Shown: piece after piece, positions 46,612 through 58,762 of the stretch
Layout of the letters: each line of letters starts with the position of its first letter
Position numbering within the stretch: the first letter of the stretch is position 1
NCBI RefSeq assembly: GCF_018320785.1
Contig: NC_054881.1
Location: forward strand, 26,411,775-26,475,774
Direction of reading: 5' to 3'
Source: Cheilinus undulatus
Lineage: Eukaryota > Chordata > Actinopteri > Labriformes > Labridae
DNA length: 64,000 bases
The notes under the pieces: generated by a model
Databases searched by the model: none
What the model was told of the DNA's origin: nothing
What the model saw: the letters and a program-made list of their open reading frames with translations, nothing else
Made by a program: the position numbers and the translations under genes

Positions 46612-48429
46612 GTATCACTCCTCCCTTTATAATCCAGAATTCCTTTTCCCCTCCCTCCTCCAACATGTCCACCTATTTCCCTCCTCCTCAACCGAGAGGC
46701 ATCGATCTCAGCCTCCCCACATGTGGAGAAATTCAGTGCAATGGGCACGGCACGTGTGTGAGTCCTCCTGGTGGTGGAACTGACTTGGTGTGTGAGTGTG
46801 AGCTGGGATACCGTGGTGAATCCTGTGACGACACAGTCAACGGGGCATTAAGTTTACCCCTGACCCTGAGTGTGCTGGCTGTCATCATCGGCCTGCTGAT
46901 CGTGGCTTTCATTGTTGCCAAGATAAGGCAGAAGCAAAAGAAGAACAACAGGTAATCATACAGACAGTGGTGTCTTTTGGGATGTAGTGTTCCATGTGTT
47001 GGTCTCTCAGGAATTATAGAATTAGGATCTAGCTAGATGAGGTTAACATAAATGCTGAGAGAGTCTTAAATAGCTGGAGACACTGCACACATGGATAATC
47101 ATGACACTACAAGTCATGTCTATGGTGTCCATGGTTAGAGTCCAGGGATTAAATAGACCCACCCAAATGTTATTTTATTGCCAAATTTTATTGCTTTTAC
47201 ACATTCATCTTTCAATCACACTCACACTCATACAGCAGAAGTTGCTCATCACGCACCAAAGGCTATTCCCCATAGACTAGTTAGGGTGCATTGTCTCACC
47301 CAGTGAGATTTAAACATTTACACTATTAGGGATTCAATTGCAAAACTTTCATGCAGAGATGGCCCGCTTTATCAAACCTGCCGACTCATGCGACATTCAA
47401 AAATGAAAATAACCTACAACTATTGCCCGGTGGTTATATGCCTCAGCAAGGCATACATTTGCTGGGGAGGCTTTTGATCTCAACTGTGTACTTCCAAAAT
47501 CTCATCAGGTCACCCCTGAGTTGGTGTTAGCATTTGTGCGAAGTTTGATGAAAATCCCTCAAAGCAAATATGTTCAAAGGCAATGGATGGGCATGAGGGC
47601 TAGTGACCTTGAACCTCTGACCTACATCTTTCAAAGTGTATCAATCCAATCTTGAATCAGAGTGTATATTTGTGCAAAGTTTAAAGAAAAAGCCCACAAA
47701 GCATTCTTAAGATGTCATGCTCACTAATGAACATAAAGTTTGAAGAAAATCAATCCAACCATTTGAGATTGCATTCGCATGCAAGGGATAAATATGAGGC
47801 TAAATTACCTTGACCTTTGACCTGTGATGCTTAAGATCTTTTTTTCATGAGTCAGAGTGGACATATGCAAAGTTTGAAGAAAATCTGTCTCAGGATTCTT
47901 AAGATATCATCTCCACAAGCAAGGGAGCATGAGCATGAAGCTCAATAACCTTGACCTTTGACTAACAAAGTCCACAGTCAGTCTTGAGATATCACATTCA
48001 CAAGAATGGCCCGTTCGGATGAACAGACAGACAAACAGACTGACAGATGAACAGCCTGATCATGCTCCAGGTCCCTGGCTATCACCGGTGCAAACGCATA
48101 AAGATTTGATGTTCAGTGAAGTTGACCTTTTCCTCTCAACACTCACTGACTAAGATCACTTTCCAGGAAGTGATAAACAAAGCTGGTTTGTTTGTGCTGA
48201 AGCAAAAAAAGAACTGAATAATAATGATCAGTGCCTGACACCTGTGTAAAGAAAAGAGCATCAAAAAGCATCCTAAACATGGATTGAAGAAGATAAAAAG
48301 CATATGAGATACACAGAAAAGGATTTATTCATAATATAACTTGAGAAAATATTGACAAATTAATTGTGTTTCTTTGTCATTAACAGGAAAGTTTTGGCAG
48401 CCAGACATGGCTACAACATTGCTGTGTGA
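46612..48429 (+). CDS. Second membrane-anchor exon pair (linker, EGF, TM, short tail), probable alternative lrp13 3' end
   Basis: Exon 46612-46951 begins in phase 1 and exon 48387-48429 ends in TGA. The predicted product is a Pro/Ser-rich linker (FSPPSSNMSTYFPPPQPRG), an EGF (CGEIQCNGHGTCV, CECELGYRGESC), a hydrophobic helix (LPLTLSVLAVIIGLLIVAF) and a 24-residue basic tail ending RHGYNIAV. Intron phases (1 then 2), order and the CNGHG(S/T)CV signature match lrp13 exons 47-48. Spliced to exon 46 it also restores the split cysteine, and the total, 9,171 bases, stays in frame (3,056 residues). It has no start codon or signal peptide of its own. The alternative is that it is a relic of a tandem duplicate gene. 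The helices and tails differ enough that the duplication is old, yet both frames are intact. Confidence 0.62.
47400..48100. repeat. Dispersed repeat with internal TTGACCTTTGAC motifs, between the two set-B exons
   Basis: It contains iterated segments such as GTGCAAAGTTT(A/G)AAGAAAA, TTCTTAAGAT(A/G)TCAT and CCTTGACCTTTGA and ends in ACAGACAGACAAACAGACTG. This pattern is shared with a common teleost interspersed repeat. A perfect nuclear-receptor DR1, TGACCTTTGACCT, lies at 47811-47823, with a near copy at 47952-47964. Confidence 0.6.
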
Positions 48430-51400
48430 TATGGATCCATCTCCATTTAACCTTGGGTAGGTATTTATCAAAATGCTTTTACACAACACTAAAAGCTTAA
48501 CATGCGCACACTACAGAGAATTTTGCTCCAGTCATACTGGGGGTCAAAACCTGTATCTATTGAGCTGATCATCAGTCTGAAAGATGTACTGTTGTCTCTT
48601 TATAAATTATAAAATCAAACAAGACCGCCATCAACATATTTGAAAAAGTTCTTTACAATGATTCTTAAAGTCTCTGTGAAGTGAAACCAAAATTTTGGAT
48701 TTAGCCTGTTAGAAGTTGTTCACCTCTTAGCTTGGTTTAATTTGGGCAGGGCAAATACATGGGCCCACCATGTCACCAGCTGCAATGGGGGATTACCTAA
48801 ACCCCCCCCCCCCATGCTACAATGATGTCGAATAACCTAGCTGTTTATCTCAATACAGTCTGTTTTTTGCTGATGTCACTGCCTTCATTGAAAGTTAACA
48901 GCCATCTACATGCGTTCCTGTTCATTGTGAGTTAATTTCCCAAATCTATCAGACACAGTGGCCTTCGGGTCATTAAAAGTATCATAACAGAGAGATCTGT
49001 GCCAGAAAACATTAACTTTAATCCCCAACTTCTGCCTCTGCTCTGGGAGAGAACCAGGAGAGCCATGCTCTAGCCAGAGTTCACTGTAAGGTTAGGGGGA
49101 AGGCTAATTGCTGGAGTGTTTGTCTAACTTTCACTTGAACCAGAGGCAGCAGAAACTTTTCTATTACTCTTCAATACATGTATACAAAACTAATTCCTCT
49201 GCTTCTTGTCCAGGTAAACCATGACATTATGGCCAGCGACACCTGTGAGCTTCCTCAGCAACTTTCTGCAACAAGCCTAATATACAGTTTGTCAAATGCT
49301 TTGTGAATATTGTTTTAATTATGGCTGACCTGTAGCTACATCTCTATGAGTGATGCTGTCCTCTGAGACTCAAATACTGAACAAATGGACTGAAAAGAGG
49401 GATAACATTGACACACCTATTGTTAAAATGTTTTTTGAACCATTTTAAAATGGGGCATTAATCACTGAATCACAGAGCTCTGAAACTGTGAATTTAGACT
49501 GATGACTGATTCACAGAGATATGTTTAACCCTGGTGTTTTATTACACTGGAAATTGAGTCTTGGAGTCCTAAAAAAAGTCCTCGAGTGCACAGCAGAGAC
49601 TACACTTTTTTATTCATTTATTCATTTTGCCAACTCAACAGCATACAAAAGGGGATAAGAGTTTGTAAAATTAAATCTTACATAGAAAATGTATATAAAA
49701 ACATCACTTTGAATATGTTAAAGGTCATTAGCATTATTTGTCTATCTAAGCAATATAAGCGCATTATATCTTTAATATAGTACATTCTATACACCACTAA
49801 CTGTTTCAATGCAATGCAACTGCAATTCACATATTTTTGTATAATTTCTTGCTTTTAGTATATTTCTCCTTTTATTTATAGAACTTTTGTTAGTGTTGTG
49901 GTATAATGCTTGACAATCCAAAAACTGACTCTTTGTCACCATTCCTGAAATGATCAGACTTTTATGGACTGAATGATCCACAGAATTTGATCTAACATGA
50001 TCTTTCCTAAAATTGTACTCACTAACATGTCTTTTAAGCAAAACCTTGTTTCCAAAGATATTTCCTCATACACGACCTACATTCTGTGTAATATTTCAGA
50101 AGTTCAGTGAAATCTAGACAAAGCAAAAGTGACTGCTTTAGTTATTTTCACAGATTAAATTCATTTCTTTTCATACTGATTTATGGATAAATCTGCTTCA
50201 GAACAGTCAAAATGAAATTGGGAGAGCTGAAATAGAAACTGGATTTCATGTTGTTAGTGCACTTTGTCTAGTCATACTTAATTATGACTTCTTTTTTAAC
50301 TTGTGAGAATATTTGTTATTAAACCTATTTACTTTGTTAAAAAGCATCTGATTAGCTCCTCGTTGACAATAATCATGATTACCTGTTCTTTCAAAACAAA
50401 AGTGGTCCTTCATTTGTTATACAAAGTAGTCTGCGAATTAAGAAGTGAGCTTCCCTCAGAAAATGATGCTAATTATAATAATGATGATGATAATTATTTG
50501 GAAAGGGCGTTTCACATTAATGGTCATTACTAGAACAAGTCCAGACAATGTAAATATGCCAGATTATAATCGATGACTTATTCTTCCTTGTAGATGTTGC
50601 TTGAAAACATAACAAAACATGTGCAAGGAGACCAAATACAATCTTAAATATACACAAAGGAATAAATAAATACAATCCCACAAAAAGTCATATTACATAA
50701 ACACATTAAGAAGAATGTAGAAATTTTAAGACTAGCTAGCACATAAGATGCACCATATAATATACATCATCTACAATGCTGTTCTGTTGGGCAAGTATTG
50801 TTTGACTCTAACTTAGACTGGTCTGTTGATTTAAAAGAGTTTGTGTATTGCTAAGTTTACCGCTAGTTTACAATACTGTGCACTTTGTTTTATGCTATGT
50901 CTATGTATTTCCACACTGAGAGTTGTTTATAACAAATAATGACTTTGTTTATAGATTATAGCACTAAAAATGACTGTTTCACAAATACATCCCTGTATTG
51001 TACTGACCTAGACTTGAATGTTTCAGAAACCAACCCAGACAGGTATACGTATGTACATTTTCTCCTTACAAAGTAAATAAGTCAGAATGTAGCCAGTGCA
51101 AGGGCCTTTGTAAGAACTACGATGTTTGTTTCTTTTGTACACTTCTGACTGAATAACAATGTCTTAAAACAAACTATTGTTTATATCTACTAATTGTCAT
51201 ATACTGTATGATATCATAATGTGTAAATGTGGCATTAAACCAATGGCCAGTATATCAACACAAGGCAAGTTCCTAATGATCAATGACTTTTTGGTGACAG
51301 CTGTTGAAGGTATTACATCGTCATGTGTGTTTTTATTTTATCTTATAGATGTGCTTATCAGGTCTCAAAGAAAGCAAAACTACATGAGTTTTGAGAAAGT

Positions 51401-51492
51401 AATACAGAGAAAGTAACACAGGTTGAGAAAGTAATACAGGTTACTTGCTCATTTTTGTTCTTATATTTGTATCTTTAACTCTCCAACACGTA
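48430..51492. other. Downstream region of anchor set B; possible 3' UTR
   Basis: No coding features were seen. GTAGGT at 48457 and a CTTGTCCAG acceptor at 49214 could bound a 3' UTR intron. AATAAA sites occur, e.g. near 50661. A 12-base C run lies at 48802-48813. Confidence 0.4.
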
Positions 51493-54400
51493 CAGGTGCA
51501 TTAGAAAATAGAATATCATAAAAAGGTTCATTTTTTTCCAGTGAATTAATTCAGGGAGTGAAACTACCGTATATTCTTTTACAAAGTGAAATATTTCAAC
51601 TTTTTTGTTTTAATGCTAATGACTATGGCTTACAGATCACAAAAATAAAAAATCCACAATCTCAAAATATTAGTATATTAGAAGAGTTCAAAAGGATTTA
51701 TGATACAACAAGACTAGGTTAAAACCTAGTATATGGCTGACCGCATCTGTCTGGGATGCCTTTTGAAATGCCTGGCTGAATTGTGTGTTCTGGCAGAGTG
51801 ACTTTTTGTTGGGGTGTGTAATTGTGCTGTCCCCAATGGCTATGGGTTGAGAATGGAAGGGTCCTAATTCCTGCGCTGTTCCGAGATACGGATCATGTGG
51901 ATCAGTTCAGCAAGAAGAGCTGGCTCTTTTGGTTCCCAAATGGCTCTTCATTGGGTAGCACTTTGGCTTTGAAATTAGAAACATTTAAGTGGCAGTGAAC
52001 ACTTTTTTTTCAGCTGCACACTGGAGTATCCGACTGAACTATGATAAAACACATCATTGCTGGTATTATCTATGACATTTGACCCAAACTGATAAAAAAA
52101 TAAGCATCTTGTATTTTTTAATTAGCTCAAACCGATATCCGCTTTGAAAAATCTTTTCTGAAAAAACGTGGCTCATGTGACGTAGAATCCTGCCATCCAG
52201 TGGTGATTCTAGAGTGTGCTGGGGCCCCAAGCAAAAATTCCCAAGTGGCCCGTCTGACAAGCATTAAACATATTTATAAATAATCTGCATAAAGACCTGG
52301 TAGCTATAACTAATTTTCAACTCTTGTCCCCAGCTGAGCTTTTACATTTACAGTATGATGAATTCAGCTTCTGTTATTATAAAACCACAATACAATACAG
52401 CTAAATACAATACAATACAATACAGCAATACAGGTAATCCAGAATACAATTAGCCAAAAACAGCTACAGCTCTGGTGTGTGTTTACCACAATAGCCAGCA
52501 CTTCACCTTTGTTCTAAGATTTGATGTCTGAGATTTTGATGTCTGAGATTTTTTCTAAGATTTTTCAGTACATAATATGCTCCAAAGTTGATAGTCTTAC
52601 ATGCAGAAAGCAAGCTGTCAAAATTTAGATCTAAATTTCAAAGCATCAATAGTGTAAGAGTTAGCTAAGACACAACTTTCACTGGTTTCAGTAAAAGCTG
52701 TTGTCTGGGTTAGCTGTTTTTCCCGTCCAAATCACTCCATTACCGGTGTCCTAGTTACTTTTGTGAAATTTCAGTATTGTACCTTACAAGCATATTTACT
52801 TTCTCTCTGTCGGCTAGTTTTTGGCTAAGCTCGCAAGACAGTCGCGTGCGGGTGTGTCAGCACACAGTAGCAGCGATTTTGAGCTAACCGCTCCAATAGC
52901 AGGCCTAAACCCTTTCCCCCTTAACTATCATACTCATGCTTGAAGCAGGTCAGCAGAAGAGTGAAAACATCTTTCCCAATATGAAAAGCTCATACAGAAA
53001 CATGGTGCAGTTCTAGTAAAACGGACGCAATGCTAAAGCCATATCTGAGATTTTTCCAGAAGTGGAGGCAGCCATTAGATGGCTGTCAGCACAACTAAAC
53101 CCCGCCTATAGCACAACTTTGTATGTATGGCTCTAGTTACCACAGTGGAGGCATCCATTACCGACAGCTTTCAGTGAGCAAACCCAACTCTGTATAATAG
53201 GAGACGAAACGGTAAGCGTTTAAAGATTCGTTCACTCTGGGACCCGGTTTCAAAAAGTAACATTTATGGCCTCCCAAAACGTCGTTTCCATGTGGATTAA
53301 ACGCCAATACGGCAAAAAACGTTTGCGTATACCCCTGAATTCCTCCCCATGTGGACGGGGCCAGTCAGTCACTCAGTCAGTCAAACACAGACATAGCCAT
53401 CTATAGGGCTGACCTCAGCAGTCAGCCAAAAATGTTAACCTTCTTGAAATTATGCTCATGTATGCACTATTTATGCACTTTATTTGGTTTGAGCTCCTTT
53501 GCACAAGTTACTGCATCTATGCAACATGGCATGAAAGCAATCAGTCTGTGGCACTGCTGGGGGTGTTATGAAGAACAGGTTGCTCTGATAGCAACCCTCC
53601 AGCTTGTCTGTATTGTTCAGTCTGGTGTCTTTCATCTTTCTCTTGATGTTTCCCTAGAGGTGCTCCATGGGGTTCAGGTCACACAAGCAGGCTGGTCAGA
53701 CAAGCACAGTAACACCATAGTCAGCAAACCAGTTTCTGGTAGTTTTTGCTTCACTGTGGGTAGGTGCCTTGCTGGAAAAGGAAATCAGTATCTCCATAAA
53801 GCTTCTTCGCAGATGGAAGCATAAAGTGCTCTGAAATCATCTTGTAGATGGCTAACAGCATTGACTCTGGACTTGAAAATGTACAGTGGGCCAACAGCAA
53901 CAGATGACATGGCACTGCAAACCATCACTGACTATGGAAATTGAGAACACTGGATGTCAAACACCTTGGATTCATTACATCTCTGATCTTCCTCCAGACT
54001 CTGGGAACTTGATTTACAACTTAAATTCAAAATTTACTTTCATTTGAAAACAGGGCTTTTGGCCACTGAGCAACAGTCTAGTTCTTTTTCTCCTTAGCCA
54101 AGGGGAGATGCTTTCCATGAACACGCTTTGATAAAGCCTCTGAGAACAGTCTGAACTTTCAGCAGTGACCTTCTGTGGCTTACCCTCATTGTGGAGGGTG
54201 TCAGTGATTGTCTTTTGGACAAAAGTCATGTCAGCATGACTTCCACATGACTGCAGTTGTGCGTCCTTGAACCCTGAGTGAGAGAATGAAGGCTCAGGAA
54301 TCATTTGCAAATTGGACTTTTTCAAAATATTCCAATATTTTGAGACAGGGGATTTTAGATTTGTGTGAGCTGTAAGTCATATTCATCAAGATTTTAACAA

Positions 54401-54528
54401 AAAGAGTCTTGGAATATTTCACTTTGTACAAGATGAATATAGAATTTATTAAAGTTAAACTTTCAGAAGTTAATCACAGGGAAAAAAATTACTTTTTCAT
54501 GATATTCTAATTTTTTTAGATATACCTG
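51493..54528 (-). mobile_element. Tc1-like transposon, transposase on minus strand, broken and carrying nested insertions
   Basis: The left terminus CAGGTGCATTAGAAAATAGA at 51493 (preceded by TA) and the right terminus, whose reverse complement CAGGTATATCTAAAAAAATT starts at 54528, are inverted repeats. Each includes TAGAATATCAT. Minus-strand sequence between about 54320 and 53440 retains Tc1 transposase blocks (a DESKF-type segment near 54040, a PHSVMVW-type segment near 53930 and the GATCAACC-type C-terminus near 53570), all interrupted by stops and frameshifts. About 1.6 kb of unrelated repeat DNA lies between 51750 and 53400. Confidence 0.75.
51900..53345. repeat. Repeat-derived DNA nested in the Tc1-like element
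   Basis: Fragments resembling fish hAT-type repeats are present: GGCTCTTTTGGTTCCCAAAT near 51922, a GTGGTGATTCTAGAGTGTGC segment near 52200 and GTTTCCATGTGGATTAAACG through CCCCATGTGGACGGGGCC near 53283-53363. No coding sequence is seen. The number of separate insertions cannot be resolved by eye. Confidence 0.4.
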
Positions 54529-57500
54529 CACTTCTACGCCGCCTCCATCCATCCCCCTGAGACTGAACAGTGTCAGCCACTGAAACTGCATGCCTCCCTG
54601 GATCCAGTTCTGCTTCATTTTTAAATTCCTCTTCCTGCAACCGTTTGGTATTAACCGTGCAAGCCTGATCCTTTTTAATTGTCTCTTGGCCTGGGTATTC
54701 TTTAAAAATAGATTCACGTGTTTACTTTTAGTTTCTGTTATTAGCATGCCTACTGCTGACTGTGTGAACCAGTCACATTTACTTTATTCAATTAACAAGT
54801 TTGTTTCTTACATCCTGCTGTCATGTCAGCTCATACAGGCTTACCAAACTCATCTGTTTCCCAAAGTGGATAAAGATGAGTTTGTGGATGGAATGATTTG
54901 TCTGTGTGACCCTGCACTGATAAAGGATGTCTCTTCACATTGACTATTTAACTGACAGGTTTCTGTTTAATCCATTTAATTCTAGCCATTGTCACAATCG
55001 GTTTGTGTGTACAGTAAGCAAATAAGCTGCGTTTAATTCACCTTTGTCATATATGACTACATTGCATTGACTGCACATTCACATTTTGGGTTATACCTTT
55101 GTATTGTATGATTACCAGAATTAAAATAAAATGCATAAATAATCCCAGACAAACCAACATTTCATGTACAACCATGAATGAATGTCACAGACCTACATCC
55201 AGTGGAAGGAGGAGGTGTGTTTTTCCCTAAAGACTGATCTTTTTGAACTTCCCCCTATATATTTAAACTGTACTTTCAGCTTGAAATAAAAGGGGTGCAT
55301 TGGGAGTGCAACACAAACCTCACAGGAGCAGAAAAGCCCTGATTATTTGAGGACATAGATGGTCCTGGAAATCTTATGCTCCTTGTGTTGGAAATGAAAT
55401 GACAACTATAGATAAAACATAGACCCTCAACATTTCAACAAATGTAAAAAGTGCAAACGAGCAATGTGTGCAAATGTGGCACGTGCAAGATGACATGAGT
55501 ATACTAAAACTTTTCCCTGCACAAATTAAACAACACATTACTGAGAAATGTGTCACACTTTGCTGTAGGGGCATTTGCAAAGACATGCAGGTTTAGATAT
55601 TCTAGCAATGAGTCAATTATCGGTGCATGTGCTCTGCACAGATGATTGAATATTGATAGTCTGTTGGCAGCCATGTGCAGCTTTTATTAGATCCATTTAG
55701 AATTATTGGTTACTGTAATTTAAAAAGAGGAGCAGCAATAATGTTCAAACTTCTGGACCTTTGGCAGTGAACGAGGTTTCTTTTGAACCCTCCTGGTGAC
55801 AGGCTTGTGTCTGAGATTTGTACAAACTTGTACAACTCACTATTTGACACAAAAAGTTGTTTATGTCAATAGATTTTCAGCTTATTGCTTCAACATAACA
55901 TGATTTTAATTGTGTAAGTATTTGTAAAAGACCATACAGTTAATTATGAGACATTATCAGTACTAAGGGAAATAAAAATCCAACCCTATCTACGTACCTA
56001 TATGTATTTACTTGGGTTGTCTTTGTGAAATATTAAAATTGGGTTGATAATCCAAAACATTAAAGTGTGATAAATCTTCCAAAAAAAAAAAAAAATCAGG
56101 AATCAGAGAGGGGGCAAATACTATCACGGCACTGAACCTTCTGGGGTCCATTGCTGGGGCACTTCCAGCTCTAGTGTTTTCTAAACTCAACAAGTAGTGA
56201 GACTAACCCAACACCATGCAGGTGGTTGACATAATGTCATTGTTACCTGAGAAAATTTGTATCTATTACAACAAGGAAATGCCTGCCATGAGGGTGACAA
56301 TTTCAACACCTGTTTTCCCATTGGTGAGCAGATTTGCATTTCAATTTTTTTTTAGAGACAGGAGTTTATTAAAATCCTTGTGCTATAAACTGCTGTAAAT
56401 TTGAAGTTGGTCTTTTGTAATTTGCTTATTCATTGAAGTAGAGCATACCTTGGAATGTTCTCACAACTATCTGTATATCATATACTAAATGTGTGGGTTG
56501 TATTATAGGAGATATTACTGTAAATCAAATATCTTTAGTGCTAGGTACACTGTAGACTAAGGACATGATGGCATTCTCTGCACTGGGAGTGCTCAGTTTT
56601 AATATGAAACTAGAATTTTTGATGCTCACCATCCTGACCGTAGAAACGCCCTTCACATCAGTTGTATTGTCCAAGGTTAGCTGGAAATAGTACAGCTTTT
56701 GGATCCGCATCACCCGCTTCAATGCCATTTCTCTCAGGCCAATCAAAATCAAGAGTCAGAACATCTGGCGTCAGATGAGGCTAAGCTGCGGCAAATGCAA
56801 CAACAAGATTCTTTTACATTATTTTCAGGCTTTCTTGGAGATATTTCTTTACAGAGCTATTTAAAAATGACCTTGCATACCACTAAGGGAAGTAAAAGTC
56901 AACTTTTCAAACAAATTGTTAGGTTACTTTCCTGATCCTTCTAAAGGCAATACTTACATATGACATACAAAGCAAACCAGACCATCAAGATTTACATTTT
57001 TATGATTACTTTTGATACCTGGCACGGTTCCCACCTGATACCACCTTACATGTGATATTATGTAAACAGAAAGCTCCAGTGTTTACATTTTCCCCGCTCA
57101 CAGTGAACTCAATGTAAGCTATTTAAAAGATTTTTTACTTTAACCATGAATCAGCTGTGCATGCACAAGACCTGATCAGATAAGACTGAGCTTTGTTCAT
57201 GGGCCAACAAGATCAACATGAAAAGAAAGGCTCCTTCATTTCACTGGTGGTTCTGAACTACTTACTGCTTTGGCCTGGATTCTTTCTCAATGGCAGTGTT
57301 ATATTATTCCTGTCCTAACCACTTTGTAGATGTGCTATGGTAATTTTAATCTTTCAAAGTAAACCTCTGGGTGTTTCCACAAGGGCTGATAAAACATAGT
57401 GTATATGGATAATCTATCCTATTGATTTTTTGAGGTGAAGCATTTTGTTGATAAATACACACGATTATAAAAGACTATAGAGACTATAAATAAACTGTCA

Positions 57501-57720
57501 GCTTAAGTTACACCCTTAATACATCTCCTGCTATCCACACCCCATTTTGGAATGAAATTCTAGTAGTCATAGCTAATACTGTACGCAGCAATTGTGTCAT
57601 GTCTGAGACAAAATATCCCATACCTATTATTTATTGTCAGCGTGATCAAGAATTGAAATAGAATTTCAGACTGCACACAATAGTCACTTATCTGAAGCTA
57701 TATGGTCTATTAGAAGTCTA
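54529..57720. other. Non-coding DNA between repeats; no gene recognised
   Basis: No ORF here has a family signature with splice sites. The minus-strand open stretch at 56752-56525 (75 codons) is not recognised and lacks a convincing start. An A run lies at about 56081-56094. Confidence 0.45.
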
Positions 57721-57728
57721 GTCTAGAC

Positions 57729-58299
57729 GAATGGTTCTCAAATAGTGTGACAAGGCACTCTGGTGTGCCTTGAGCCAAGTCTTGGTGTGCTATAGCAGTT
57801 TGTACAGCCATACTTAATTACTGCAACTATACAATAACTTGAGTCAGGACCATTTTTTCAAGAAACACGTGATTTGTGGTCATAAATAGTTCTTCTTTAT
57901 TGGCAGTTGTAAATTTCACTTATTTCTGTTTTTCATATATGGCTCTTCTGGGAAGGGGGAGCTGGGGTGGAGGACAGTTGTAAAAAGTGCCTTGGAGAGG
58001 GAGCAGCATAAATAGCCAGGTCAGAGCAGTTTAAACATGGCATCTTGAGTGCCATTAACCATTAGCGTGCTTAAAAGCAAATCAGCTGACCGTCAGCTGA
58101 CGAGGGCTTGCATGAGATCAGCTGATTTCAATTATATAGCTGTGCTTGGCTCTCTGGCCTGCCTGAACTAATGTTGTATGTGGGATTTACTGGAAAATAT
58201 TTAAGATAGGCAATTTTGTATGGATATGGATTTGGTGTGCTTTGAAATTTTGGCTTGACCTTAGGTGTGCCTTGGGACAAAAAAGGTTGAAAACCACCG
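57729..58299. mobile_element. Non-autonomous hAT-like transposon with perfect 8-bp target duplication
   Basis: The 8-mer GTCTAGAC occurs at 57721-57728 and 58300-58307. The element ends are GAATGGTTCTCAA and, on the other strand, CGGTGGTTTTCAA. The interior repeats GGTGTGCCTTG-type words and has no transposase. Together these indicate hAT-superfamily insertion. A related copy lies in lrp13 intron 33. Confidence 0.82.
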
Positions 58300-58762
58300 G
58301 TCTAGACACATTAATGTCAAAGAAATGGGACTGAATGGTGGCAATCCTAGCTCACAATAAAACAGTCAGTACCAGCGTTCTAAAGAGCTTTGTGAAGTCG
58401 AAAGATTTGACTTTGTGGTGGATTTTTTTTCAATGTGAAAATAATGCCAAATCAATAACGTTCTTTTGTTTTCACATTTGTCCGTAAATATACTGTTTTT
58501 TTTCACCTGGTTGGTTTTGAAAGTGCTTCAACAAATCAAATGTTTTCCCAATTATGAGAAAATCAGCACTTTTAAAATGTGGTTACATTTTCTTAGGGTG
58601 CTTTTTGGCCTTTGTGGTTGCACACCTTTTGTACAGCAACTGGTGGCCCATGGGTCCAACTCTGACCCTCATCTCCTTCCTACAAATTCAGTCTTTGCAA
58701 TTCCCGGTTTAAATAAGGGGATCCCACTGTCTTAAACATTTACAACCAACCCTACAGTTGTG

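Noticed and set aside
53351-53824. 157-codon plus-strand open stretch
   Set aside because: It is antisense to the decayed Tc1-like transposase on the minus strand.
54590-54943. 117-codon open stretch just outside the Tc1-like element
   Set aside because: It has no recognisable domain, no splice context and AT-driven composition; it is probably chance.
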